A stretch of DNA of 64,000 nt, from NCBI RefSeq assembly GCF_013032445.1, contig NZ_WQCA01000007.1:124001-188000 (forward strand), read 5' to 3'. Source of the stretch: Ruegeria arenilitoris (lineage in GTDB: Bacteria > Pseudomonadota > Alphaproteobacteria > Rhodobacterales > Rhodobacteraceae). The number at the start of each line of letters is the position of its first letter. Position 1 is the first letter of the stretch. Under the pieces are notes generated by a model, which worked only from the letters and a program-made list of their open reading frames with translations, ran no database searches and was not told where the DNA came from. Below, piece by piece: positions 7,842-18,299 of the stretch. The position numbers and the translations under genes were made by a program.

Positions 7842-9342
7842 CCTCACAGTCCTGTCGGTGGTCGCCCTTGCGGCCACCCAACCCCTCGCAGCAGAGCTGC
7901 AGGATCTCCACCTGAATGTCGAACCCAGAACCGAGGATGAGCGCGCCCGGATTGCCAATGTTATTGTGGCTCCGGAAGATTTCAGCGCCCCACAACGGTT
8001 CGAGGACCTGCCTGCCGGCGCCGCGACAGTCCGCGCCCGAACCGATGCGGATGCCTTTTCGCAGCCCTCAGGCAACTTGAGCTTTGAGCAGGAGCTCGAC
8101 TTCAAGGTCGGCAACGGGCTGTTCAAAAAAATCTGGGTGTCCTCGCCCGCTTCTACCCTGGCGTCGGACGGGTTAGGTCCACTCTACAACGCCCGCTCCT
8201 GCCAGCGCTGCCACATCAAGGACGGACGCGGCCATACGCCCGCCGGACCCAGCGACAATGCGACGTCCATGTTCCTGCGCGTCTCGATCCCGGGCGGTGA
8301 GGGTTTTGAGGAGATTGAGGATTATATCGCCACGCAGCCTGACCCGAACTATGGCGGCCAGATGCAGGACCTTGCCTTGCCCGGCCATCCGGCGGAATAC
8401 CGGATGGATATCACCTATGAAGAGGTCCCTGTGACCCTATCCGATGGTGAAACCGTCACCCTGCGCAAGCCGACCTATCAAGCGGCGGATCTGGGATATG
8501 GCCCTCTGCACCCCGAAGCCATGCTTAGCCCACGAGTGGCACCGCAGATGATCGGCCTTGGCCTGCTTGAGGCGATCCCGGTCGAGGACCTGCTGGCAAA
8601 TGCCGATCCCGATGACGCCGACGGAGATGGCATTTCCGGACGTCCGAACATCGTCTGGTCGAAGGAATATGATGCACCAATGATGGGCCGGTTCGGCCTC
8701 AAGGCGGGGATGCCGACGATCATGGAGCAGTCCGCTACGGCCTTTGCGGGCGATATCGGCATTTCCAGCCCGCTCTATCCTGCGGGCTATGGCGACTGCA
8801 CCGACGCGCAGGCGGATTGCGTGAACGCCCCGCATGGCGATGGTGACGACCGTGTTTTTGAAGTTGACCATATTGGCATGGACCTTGTGGCGTTTTACAG
8901 CCGCAATCTGGGCGTTCCCGCGCGGCGGGATGTAGATGATCCCGAGGTCCTGCGCGGAAAGCAGGTGTTCCACGACACCGGTTGCGTTTCCTGCCATACC
9001 CCTGCCTTTGTCACCCATCGCATGGAGGACCGGCCCGAACATAGTTTTCAGCTGATCTGGCCCTATTCTGACCTGCTTTTGCATGACATGGGAGAGGGTC
9101 TGGCCGACAACCGCCCCGAAGCTCGTGCAACTGGCCGTGAATGGCGCACACCACCACTTTGGGGGATCGGACTAACCGAGCAAGTTTCGGGCCACACCCA
9201 GTTTTTGCATGACGGCCGCGCGCAATCCCTGCTTGAAGCCATCCTGTGGCACGGTGGAGAGGCTCAGGCTGCCCGCGATACGGTTGTTGCCATGCCCAAG
9301 CCTGACCGCGAGGCCTTGATCCGTTTCCTCGAAAGCCTCTGA
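7801..9342 (+). CDS. Di-haem oxidoreductase, DUF1111 family (putative thiol oxidoreductase)
   Basis: A c-type cytochrome of about 513 residues in the DHOR/DUF1111 family, related to MauG/di-haem peroxidases. It has two haem-binding CxxCH motifs: CQRCH at about residue 134 and CVSCH about two-thirds along (in [13 protein letters not shown]). A signal peptide ends near QPLAA. The start at 7801 gives a positively charged n-region (MRNSTHRKW...); 7831 (MANSL...) is an alternative, and the frame is open further up to 7729. All these starts lie inside the bacterioferritin pseudogene. It is followed after 3 nt by the second imelysin. This family recurs with imelysin and DUF1513 in iron loci, where a periplasmic redox role in iron handling is assumed but not shown. 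Confidence 0.88.
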   Translation: MRNSTHRKWTMANSLTVLSVVALAATQPLAAELQDLHLNVEPRTEDERARIANVIVAPEDFSAPQRFEDLPAGAATVRARTDADAFSQPSGNLSFEQELDFKVGNGLFKKIWVSSPASTLASDGLGPLYNARSCQRCHIKDGRGHTPAGPSDNATSMFLRVSIPGGEGFEEIEDYIATQPDPNYGGQMQDLALPGHPAEYRMDITYEEVPVTLSDGETVTLRKPTYQAADLGYGPLHPEAMLSPRVAPQMIGLGLLEAIPVEDLLANADPDDADGDGISGRPNIVWSKEYDAPMMGRFGLKAGMPTIMEQSATAFAGDIGISSPLYPAGYGDCTDAQADCVNAPHGDGDDRVFEVDHIGMDLVAFYSRNLGVPARRDVDDPEVLRGKQVFHDTGCVSCHTPAFVTHRMEDRPEHSFQLIWPYSDLLLHDMGEGLADNRPEARATGREWRTPPLWGIGLTEQVSGHTQFLHDGRAQSLLEAILWHGGEAQAARDTVVAMPKPDREALIRFLESL

Positions 9343-9345
9343 CCC

Positions 9346-10356
9346 ATGCGTTTCCTTGCTTTTGCCCTTGCCGTGACATTGCCCTTCCCTGCGCTGGCGC
9401 AGGATCGCGGGCCAATTCTGACCGCTATGGTCGATGAGCATGTCCTACCGGGCTTCGCCGCGCTTTCCGACGCGACCGGAACGCTTACGCAGGCGGCACA
9501 GGCTGATTGTGCCGCAACTTCGCCCGAGTTGCGGGCCGCGTATCACATGGCGTTCGACAACTGGATATCGGTCAGCCACCTGCGGTTTGGTCCCTCAGAA
9601 ACCGATGACCGAGCCTTTGCGCTGGCCTTCTGGCCGGATACCAAAGGCTTCACCCCCAAGGCCCTGTCCGGTCTGATCGCCGCCGAGGACGGTGCCGTCG
9701 AAACCCCCGAGGCCTTTGCAGAAACCTCAATCGCGGGACGGGGGTTCTTTGCACTGGAACAGATGCTATACGACCCGCGTTTTGCGGATCAGGGCAGCGA
9801 CACCTATCGCTGCGCTCTGATACAGGCGATCGCCACCGATATCGATCTGAATGCCCGCGCGATGGACGAGGATTGGGAGAGCTTTGCGACGGCGCTGACC
9901 CAACCGGGCGGCAACAGCCCCTACCGATCCGGCGATGAAGCGATGCAAGAGCTGTATAAGGCTCTGGTCACCGGTTTGGAATTCACCGGCGACACCCGCC
10001 TTGGCCGCCCAATGGGCACCTTTGACCGCCCCCGCCCCACCCGCGCCGAGGCGCGGCGCTCGGATCGGTCTCTGCGCCATGTGGAACTGTCCCTGATCGC
10101 GCTGCGCGATCTGGCGGCGCACCTGTCGGCGGACCACCCCGAGATAGCGTTTGACCTGGACGGCGCCTTCGACAAGGCAATCACCCGCGCGCAGGCACTG
10201 AACGATCCGACACTTGCGGGCGTGGCCGATCCGCAGGGTCGGTTCCGGGTCGAGGCATTACAGCAGTCGATCAACGATATCCGTGCAATCGCCTCGACCG
10301 AGCTCGGCCCGACACTGGGCATCAGCGCCGGGTTCAACTCATTAGATGGGGACTGA
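9346..10356 (+). CDS. Second imelysin-family protein
   Basis: A 336-residue exported protein with a signal peptide (cleavage about 18-19, ALAQD) and an imelysin-like helical domain, about 90 residues shorter than the first imelysin of the locus. The canonical GxHxxE signature is altered to GFFALE (133-138): the histidine is phenylalanine, so metal coordination at that site must differ. It starts 3 nt after the di-haem oxidoreductase stop and ends 3 nt before DUF1513, so the three genes are one transcription unit. Likely role: periplasmic iron uptake together with the other exported proteins; the precise division of labour is unknown. Confidence 0.85.
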   Translation: MRFLAFALAVTLPFPALAQDRGPILTAMVDEHVLPGFAALSDATGTLTQAAQADCAATSPELRAAYHMAFDNWISVSHLRFGPSETDDRAFALAFWPDTKGFTPKALSGLIAAEDGAVETPEAFAETSIAGRGFFALEQMLYDPRFADQGSDTYRCALIQAIATDIDLNARAMDEDWESFATALTQPGGNSPYRSGDEAMQELYKALVTGLEFTGDTRLGRPMGTFDRPRPTRAEARRSDRSLRHVELSLIALRDLAAHLSADHPEIAFDLDGAFDKAITRAQALNDPTLAGVADPQGRFRVEALQQSINDIRAIASTELGPTLGISAGFNSLDGD

Positions 10357-10359
10357 CCC

Positions 10360-11442
10360 ATGCAAAGCCGCCGTAGTTTTCTGGCCGGGCTTGCCGCAAG
10401 TAGTGTGACGCCACTGCGCGGCTGGGCTTCGGTCGGCGCGCCGGATTATCTGGCAGCGGCGCTGTTCCCGGATGGCCGTTATCGTTTGGCTGGACTGAGT
10501 ACGGGCGGAGAAATCCTGTTCTCTCTCCCCTTGCCCGCGCGCGGCCATGCGGCGGCGGCCCATCCCATCCGGGCGCAAGCCGTGGCCTTCGCCCGCCGCC
10601 CCGGAACCTTCGCGCTGGTCATTGATTGCGCCACAGGCACCGAGCTCGGCCGGCTGACCGCACCCAACGGCCGACATTTCTATGGTCACGGCGTATTCTC
10701 GCCCGATGGCGCGCGGCTTTTCACCACCGAGAACGACTATGAGGCCGGAGAGGGCGTGATCGGCATCTGGGACGCTGCCGATTATAAGCGTCTGGGTGAG
10801 TTCCCCTCAGGCGGCGTAGGCCCGCACGACATGCGCCTGATGCCCGACGGGCAGACATTGGTCATCGCCAATGGCGGCATCGAAACCCACCCCGACATGG
10901 GCCGCACAAAACTGAACCTACCGACCATGCAACCGCGCCTGTCCTATCTGGACTTGAACGGAACGGTTCTTGAGCAGGTGGAACTGCCGCAAGCCCAGCA
11001 CAAGAACTCGATCCGGCATCTGGCCGTGCGTCAGGACGGTCTGGTGGCGTTTGCGATGCAATGGCAGGGGGACAAGACGCAGCATCCGCCGCTGCTGGGC
11101 CTGCACCGTCGCGGCGAAGCCCCACACCTTCTGTCCGCCCCCGAAGCCGAGCAAAGCTCGTTGCAAGGCTATGCCGGCAGCGTCGCTTTTTCCGGCGAGG
11201 GCGAAACCGTTGCCATCACCTGCCCGCGTGGCAACGCTCTGCACCAGTATAGTACCGCGGACGACCAGCTTGTTGCCGCGCACCCACTGGAAGACGTCTG
11301 TGGATTAGGCCCCGGGGCCATGGGCTTTGTCTTCACCACCGGCACCGGATTCGTCGGCGCACTATCCTCGGGGGTTCAGATTTCCGCCCGATCGGACTGC
11401 CAATGGGACAATCACCTGATCCCAATTCGCACAACCGGATAA
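10360..11442 (+). CDS. DUF1513 protein, Tat-exported beta-propeller
   Basis: A 360-residue protein beginning MQSRRSFLAGLAAS, a twin-arginine signal with RR at 4-5, so it is exported folded and may carry a cofactor. The body shows repeated beta-propeller-like blades with GHGVFSPDG, PHDMRLMPDG and HLAVRQDG turns, and matches DUF1513. Family members sit regularly beside imelysin and DUF1111 genes and are taken as part of a periplasmic iron-acquisition set; no reaction is known. It is the last gene of the operon and is followed by a 100-nt gap before speA. Confidence 0.85.
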   Translation: MQSRRSFLAGLAASSVTPLRGWASVGAPDYLAAALFPDGRYRLAGLSTGGEILFSLPLPARGHAAAAHPIRAQAVAFARRPGTFALVIDCATGTELGRLTAPNGRHFYGHGVFSPDGARLFTTENDYEAGEGVIGIWDAADYKRLGEFPSGGVGPHDMRLMPDGQTLVIANGGIETHPDMGRTKLNLPTMQPRLSYLDLNGTVLEQVELPQAQHKNSIRHLAVRQDGLVAFAMQWQGDKTQHPPLLGLHRRGEAPHLLSAPEAEQSSLQGYAGSVAFSGEGETVAITCPRGNALHQYSTADDQLVAAHPLEDVCGLGPGAMGFVFTTGTGFVGALSSGVQISARSDCQWDNHLIPIRTTG

Positions 11443-11542
11443 GTTCGGCAAATCCCGTCGCATAGATTACACTTGGACGAATCAAACTGCTGCCGTATTG
11501 GCGGGCGCTAAACTGGCACCCCTACGTTAAGGACCGACTTGA

Positions 11543-13432
<1,890 letters not shown>

Positions 13433-13454
13433 CCCCTTGAGAGGAGACTATCCC

Positions 13455-14666
13455 ATGGGCAAAACACTGGTTGTCGGCGCAGGCGGCGTATCGCACGCCG
13501 CAGTGCACAAGATGGCGATGAATTCGGACATCTTTACCGAGATCACGCTGGCCAGCCGCACGAAATCGAAATGCGACGCCATCGCCGCCGCTGTGAAAGA
13601 GCGTGTGGGCGTTGATATCGCAACCGCAGAACTGGACGCCTATAAGGTCGAAGACACGGTCAAGCTGATCAAGGAAACCGGTGCCGAGATTCTCGTGAAC
13701 CTCGCCCTGCCCTATCAGGATCTGGTGCTGATGGATGCGTGCCTTGAGGCCGGTATTAATTATCTCGACACTGCGAACTACGAGCCCGAGGATGAGGCCA
13801 AGTTCGAGTACCACTGGCAGTGGGCATATCAAGACAAGTTCAAAGAGGCCGGCCTGACCGCCATCCTGGGTTCCGGATTCGATCCGGGCGTTACATCCGT
13901 CTTCGCCAAATGGTTGAAGAAGCACAAGCTGGACACTATCCGCCAAATCGACGTTCTGGACGCCAACGGCGGCTCGAACGATCAGGAATTCGCCACCAAC
14001 TTCAACCCGGAAATCAACCTGCGCGAAGTGCTGGCTGAGGTCCGCCACTGGGAAGGTGGCGAGTGGAAACACTCCCCCGCCATGACCCACAAGGTCGAGT
14101 TCGACTTCCCCGCCATCGGTCCCAAGAACATGTACCTGATGTATCACGAGGAACTGGAGTCGCTCTCGACCCACTTCCCCGAGATCGAGCGCGCCCGCTT
14201 CTGGATGACCTTCGGCGACGCCTATATCACCCACGCCAAAGTGCTGGAAAATGTCGGCATGACCCGCATCGATCCGGTGATGCACGACGGCAAGGAAATC
14301 ATCCCGATCCAGTTCCTGAAAACCCTGTTACCCGATCCCGGCGATCTGGGCGCGGAAACCAAAGGCAAGGCCTGCATCGGCGACATCGCCACGGGTCAGG
14401 CCAAGGATGGCTCAGGCGAGAAGACCTACTACATCTACAACATCTGCGATCACGAAGAGTGTTACGCAGAGGTTGGTTCTCAGGCCGTCAGCTACACCAC
14501 CGGCGTTCCAGCCATGATCGGCGCAGCGCAGGTTCTGAAAGGCAACTGGACTGAGCCGGGCGTGTGGAACATGGAACAACTCGACCCCGATGACTTTATG
14601 GACATGCTGAACGAACATGGTCTGCCGTGGCAGGTCCATGAACTCGACGGCCCGGTCAAATTCTGA
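13455..14666 (+). CDS. Carboxynorspermidine/carboxyspermidine dehydrogenase (saccharopine dehydrogenase family)
   Basis: A 403-residue NAD(P)H-dependent enzyme with an N-terminal Rossmann motif (VVGAGGVSHAAVHK at about 5-18) and a saccharopine-dehydrogenase-like C-terminal domain. It condenses aspartate semialdehyde with putrescine (or diaminopropane) to carboxyspermidine (carboxynorspermidine). The motifs HWQWAYQDKF and GSGFDPGVTSVF are characteristic. A GAGGAG motif at 13441-13446 lies 8 nt before the ATG at 13455, so the longer in-frame start at 13437 is not used. It sits between speA and nspC, which fixes its function in the alternative spermidine route that needs no S-adenosylmethionine decarboxylase. 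Confidence 0.93.
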   Translation: MGKTLVVGAGGVSHAAVHKMAMNSDIFTEITLASRTKSKCDAIAAAVKERVGVDIATAELDAYKVEDTVKLIKETGAEILVNLALPYQDLVLMDACLEAGINYLDTANYEPEDEAKFEYHWQWAYQDKFKEAGLTAILGSGFDPGVTSVFAKWLKKHKLDTIRQIDVLDANGGSNDQEFATNFNPEINLREVLAEVRHWEGGEWKHSPAMTHKVEFDFPAIGPKNMYLMYHEELESLSTHFPEIERARFWMTFGDAYITHAKVLENVGMTRIDPVMHDGKEIIPIQFLKTLLPDPGDLGAETKGKACIGDIATGQAKDGSGEKTYYIYNICDHEECYAEVGSQAVSYTTGVPAMIGAAQVLKGNWTEPGVWNMEQLDPDDFMDMLNEHGLPWQVHELDGPVKF

Positions 14667-14733
14667 CTTCATCTTTTCCAAATACTCCGGGGGTCGCCAT
14701 TGTCGCGCCATTGGTCCGAGCGACAATGGCGAC
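14667..14733. repeat. Dispersed element: conserved tail plus perfect 14-bp hairpin
   Basis: Read on the minus strand, 14693-14667 gives CCCCCGGAGTATTTGG followed by AAAAGATGAAG. It is joined to a perfect inverted repeat, GTCGCCATTGTCGC (14693-14706) with its complement at 14720-14733. A related tail, also next to a hairpin, occurs at 42204-42252. The element starts directly at the stop codon of the dehydrogenase gene and may act as a terminator-like or mRNA-stabilising structure before nspC. Confidence 0.6.
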
Positions 14734-14774
14734 GGGCAGAGCCCCCGGCCTTCCCATAATCGGAGACGCCGGAC

Positions 14775-15944
14775 ATGTCCGACATGATGACCACACAGGC
14801 CGGCGATGCCGGAGCCTTCCGCAATTTTGACCTCAGCCGTGTGCCCACCCCGTGTTTCGTGGTCGACGAAAAAGCTGTTGAGCGGAACCTGACAATCCTC
14901 TCCGATATCGGCACTGGATCCGGCGCACATGTCCTCAGCGCGCTTAAGGCGTTTTCGATGTTCTCCCTGGCCCCGTTGATCCGCCAATATCTCGGCGGCA
15001 CCTGCGCCAGCGGCATCTACGAGGCGCGCCTGGGCCGCGAGGAATACGGCGGTGAGGTCGCAACCTTCTGCGCGGGCTACAAAGACGCCGACATGGACGA
15101 AATCCTTTCGCTGTCCGACCACATCATCTTCAACTCTCCGGCGCAAAAGGATCGGTTTCTTGCAAAGGTCCAATCCGCTAATGTTCAGGTCGGCCTGCGC
15201 ATCAACCCGGAACATTCCGAAGGAGAGGTCCCCAAATACGATCCCTGCGCCCCCTGCTCGCGCCTGGGCACGCCGGTCAGCCAATTGACCGCCGAGACCC
15301 TAACCGGAGTGGACGGCCTGCACATGCACACGCTCTGCGAACAGGGGTTCGAGCCCTTGCAGCGCACATGGACCGCTGTCGAGCCGAAACTCAAACCGTT
15401 CCTCAGCCAACTCAAATGGCTGAACTTCGGTGGCGGTCACCACATTACGCGCGACGACTACGACCGCGACGGGCTGGTCGCCTTCATCAAAACCATCCGC
15501 GAGACATACGGCATCGATGTCTATCTTGAACCCGGCGAGGCGGTCGCATTGGACGCAGGTATTCTGGTCGGAGAGATCCTCGACCTGCCCACCAACGGCA
15601 TGAACCTCGCGATTACCGATATCTCGGCCACCTGTCATATGCCGGACGTGATCGAAGCCCCCTATCGCCCTGCCCTGGTGGACGAGGCCGAGGCAGGCCA
15701 CACCTACCGACTGGGCGGGCCTTCCTGTCTGGCGGGCGACGTGATCGGGGATTACACGTGGAACCAGCCGCTGGAAATCGGCCAGCGCTTTGCTTTCCTT
15801 GATCAAGCACATTACTCGATGGTCAAGACCAACACTTTCAACGGCGTCCCCCTGCCCACCATAGCCCTGTGGAACAGCGAAACGGACGAGCTGAAGATCA
15901 TAAAACAGTTCGGCTATGACGACTTCAAAGAGAGACTTTCATGA
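14775..15944 (+). CDS. nspC: Carboxynorspermidine/carboxyspermidine decarboxylase
   Basis: A 389-residue PLP enzyme of the fold III (alanine racemase/ornithine decarboxylase) class that decarboxylates carboxyspermidine to spermidine. The PLP lysine is expected at Lys58 in HVLSALKAFSMF; other landmarks are the HTLCEQGFEPL block, NFGGGHHIT (phosphate-binding glycines), EPGEAV and the C-terminal GGPSCLAGDVIGDY with the active-site cysteine. A hairpin element separates it from the preceding dehydrogenase. Its stop overlaps the speB start by 4 nt (ATGA), showing translational coupling. Confidence 0.95.
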   Translation: MSDMMTTQAGDAGAFRNFDLSRVPTPCFVVDEKAVERNLTILSDIGTGSGAHVLSALKAFSMFSLAPLIRQYLGGTCASGIYEARLGREEYGGEVATFCAGYKDADMDEILSLSDHIIFNSPAQKDRFLAKVQSANVQVGLRINPEHSEGEVPKYDPCAPCSRLGTPVSQLTAETLTGVDGLHMHTLCEQGFEPLQRTWTAVEPKLKPFLSQLKWLNFGGGHHITRDDYDRDGLVAFIKTIRETYGIDVYLEPGEAVALDAGILVGEILDLPTNGMNLAITDISATCHMPDVIEAPYRPALVDEAEAGHTYRLGGPSCLAGDVIGDYTWNQPLEIGQRFAFLDQAHYSMVKTNTFNGVPLPTIALWNSETDELKIIKQFGYDDFKERLS

Positions 15945-16783
15945 GCATTTTCCTCAACAGCGAATTGACGGCGTTTGAGCGTACCGAAAACGCCCGGTTC
16001 CGCGTGATCCCTGTTCCGCTGGAGCGCACTGTGTCCTACGGGTCCGGCACGGCCAAAGGCCCCGAAGCCATCATTGAAGCCAGCAACGAGCTGGAACGAA
16101 TCATCGGCCACGCTGAACCGTGCGTCGAAGGCATTCACACCGAAGCGCCACTGGATTGCGACGCGGCGCTTCCCGAAATCATGGAGCGTCTGGCCCAGCG
16201 CACCGAGACCGTCGTACGTGCAGGTAAAGTGCCTGTGACATTGGGCGGAGAGCATTCGCTCAGTTACGGCGCGGTAATGGGTGTGGCGCGCGCGCTGAAC
16301 CAACCGATTGGCATCGTCCAGATTGACGCACATGCCGACCTGCGCGATGCCTATCAGGGCGAGAAACACTCTCACGCATCGGTCATGCATCTGTTGGCGG
16401 AAGAGGGTATCCGACTGGCACAATTCGGCGTTCGGGCTTTTTCCACCGAAGAGGCCAAAAGCCGCCTGAGGAACCATGTCTTTTATGTGGATGCCGAGGA
16501 ACTGGTCACCGGCAATATCCACGCGGTCGACCTGCCCGAGGATTTCCCCGAGCTGATCTACGTTAGCTTCGATGTGGATGGGTTAGACCCGTCACAAATG
16601 CCAGCAACCGGCACGCCGGTTCCGGGGGGCTTGGGCTACTATCAGGCGCTGTGGTTGGTTGAACACGCCTTGAAGGGTCGCAAATGCGTGGGCTTTGACG
16701 TGGTTGAACTGGCCCCGGACGGCAATGCCGCCTGGGACTTTACCGCAGCTCAGATCGTCTATCGCCTGATGGCCGCCTGTTAA
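15941..16783 (+). CDS. speB: Agmatinase
   Basis: A 280-residue ureohydrolase of the arginase/agmatinase family that splits agmatine into putrescine and urea. The dinuclear manganese ligands are all present: GGEHS (His), DAHADLRD (Asp and His) and SFDVDGLDP (two Asp). An EL motif follows near the C terminus (DVVELAPDG). With speA in the same operon, agmatinase fits better than arginase. The released urea can be used by the urease encoded further along in this window. The 3' end overlaps the convergent HD-domain gene by 4 nt. Confidence 0.92.
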   Translation: MSIFLNSELTAFERTENARFRVIPVPLERTVSYGSGTAKGPEAIIEASNELERIIGHAEPCVEGIHTEAPLDCDAALPEIMERLAQRTETVVRAGKVPVTLGGEHSLSYGAVMGVARALNQPIGIVQIDAHADLRDAYQGEKHSHASVMHLLAEEGIRLAQFGVRAFSTEEAKSRLRNHVFYVDAEELVTGNIHAVDLPEDFPELIYVSFDVDGLDPSQMPATGTPVPGGLGYYQALWLVEHALKGRKCVGFDVVELAPDGNAAWDFTAAQIVYRLMAAC

Positions 16784-17370
16784 TCGTTTGCGGTTTCATT
16801 GAGCTCCATGTGCCCTTCACCCTTATTCAGGATCCGGCGCAGCATGGGCTCAAAGAACTCCAACGGTTTGGTTGGGTAGTCCGGGTCAAACGCCTTCTGA
16901 TCGTATTCATGACAGAAATAGCGGCAGTCCTCCCAATAGGGGCTGTCGCGGTACTTGTCGCGCGCGTTACGGTCCCCGCCCAGGTGGTGGTTGTAGTAGT
17001 ATCCCTGAAACACGCAGTGGTGCTTGAGAATCCAGTGGGTTTTCTCGCTGACATAGGGTTTCATCATCGCCGCTGACAGCTCACCGTGGTTGTAGGGCGA
17101 CAGGATATCGCCGGTGTCATGGATCAATGCCGCGACCACCAGTTCCTCATCTGCGCCGTCCTCATAGGCGCGGGTCGCAGCCTGAAGACTGTGTTGATAG
17201 CGGTTCACAGGATAGGGCGTCCATTCTTCGTCCAACGAACGGATTGCATCCAGAATCCGATCTGGCAGGGCGGCATTGAAGCTCTCTTCATAATCCATGA
17301 CGGCGTCCCAGTCGGCTTTTGTGGCCTCTTCAAAACTGGTCCAGGTGGGTTTGTGGCTTTTGTCCAGCAT
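16780..17370 (-). CDS. HD-domain protein (possible di-iron oxygenase or phosphohydrolase)
   Basis: A 196-residue single-domain HD-superfamily protein. Metal ligands of the H...HD...D pattern are His60, His84-Asp85 and Asp88 (ALIHDTGD). Extra histidines at 95 (YNHGE), 117 and 118 (LKHHC), and two more at 128-129, could complete a dinuclear site. The additional His and aromatic residues resemble the mixed-valent di-iron oxygenase branch (PhnZ, inositol oxygenase) as much as a plain phosphohydrolase; this is inference. No signal peptide. It is divergent from a LysR regulator 102 nt away, which may control it. Confidence 0.7.
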   Translation of the reverse strand: MLDKSHKPTWTSFEEATKADWDAVMDYEESFNAALPDRILDAIRSLDEEWTPYPVNRYQHSLQAATRAYEDGADEELVVAALIHDTGDILSPYNHGELSAAMMKPYVSEKTHWILKHHCVFQGYYYNHHLGGDRNARDKYRDSPYWEDCRYFCHEYDQKAFDPDYPTKPLEFFEPMLRRILNKGEGHMELNETAND

Positions 17371-17471
17371 GGCGCGATCCTTTGGCTAATCTGTTAGCGT
17401 CAGGCTAGCGCAGTTCGCTGACTCAAAAAAATGAATTGATTTTATCGCAGCGATCAAAAAATACTTTCGAT

Positions 17472-18299
17472 ATGCAACTCAAGGCAATCGAGACATTTCT
17501 ATGCGTGGCCGAAACCGGCGGTTTCCACGCCGCCGCACGCAAGCTGAACGTGACCCAGACAGCCGTCAGCGCCCGCATTCGGCTGCTAGAAGAAGAAACT
17601 GGAAAGCCGCTTTTCACCCGCGGCGCCGGAGGTACCAGCCTGACCGATTTCGGGCGGCAGTTTCGGCCCTATGCAGAACAGATGTTGTCGTTGTGGACCT
17701 TCGCGTCCCACGACCTGCCCGTGCAAACGCAGAACCGGGTTGCTCTGCGATTTGGTGCACAGCTTAGTGTCTGGGACCCGTTGCTTGTTGATCTGGCCAT
17801 TCGGTTTGAAAAACGCCTCGGACAGCTTTTGCTGACACTGAACTATGACCACGATCTGAATATGGTCGAAGCGGTTGCCACCCATGTACTGGATGCGGCG
17901 TTGACGCATGAAACTCCATCCGATCCACGCATACAGTCACATGAGTTAAACCCCGAACGTCTGATGCTAGTTGAAACTCCGACAGAGGGCGATCCGGTTT
18001 TCGTCAATCTGGAACTAGGCGAAGTCTATCAGGATCATGTGCGTTCAACAGCACGCCAGGCAGCAGGGCAAACGGTGTTCCTGGGCAATTGCATGATGGC
18101 CCTGCGCTACGTTCTTCGACGGGGTGGTACCGGTTATTTCCCGGAATACGTCATACGCAGTCACCTGACTGCCAGGGAACTTATCCCGGTAGCGGGATCC
18201 ATGGACCTGATGCTGCCGCTCTTTCTGGTGACCCGCCGCGGCAGTGATACCAGCGATGACATCCTGACTTGCCTGACCGAGCTACGAACAGAAGGCTAA
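17472..18299 (+). CDS. LysR-family transcriptional regulator
   Basis: A 275-residue regulator with an N-terminal winged helix-turn-helix (MQLKAIETFLCVAETGGFHAAARKLN..., residues 1-60, with TQTAVSARIRLLEEE as recognition helix) and a periplasmic-binding-type co-inducer domain. The frame opens 36 nt earlier, but the Met at 17472 is the usual LysR start point. It is divergent from the HD-domain gene; LysR genes often control their divergent neighbour. Its 3' end overlaps the convergent LptF/LptG-family gene by 4 nt. The inducer is unknown. Confidence 0.88.
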   Translation: MQLKAIETFLCVAETGGFHAAARKLNVTQTAVSARIRLLEEETGKPLFTRGAGGTSLTDFGRQFRPYAEQMLSLWTFASHDLPVQTQNRVALRFGAQLSVWDPLLVDLAIRFEKRLGQLLLTLNYDHDLNMVEAVATHVLDAALTHETPSDPRIQSHELNPERLMLVETPTEGDPVFVNLELGEVYQDHVRSTARQAAGQTVFLGNCMMALRYVLRRGGTGYFPEYVIRSHLTARELIPVAGSMDLMLPLFLVTRRGSDTSDDILTCLTELRTEG

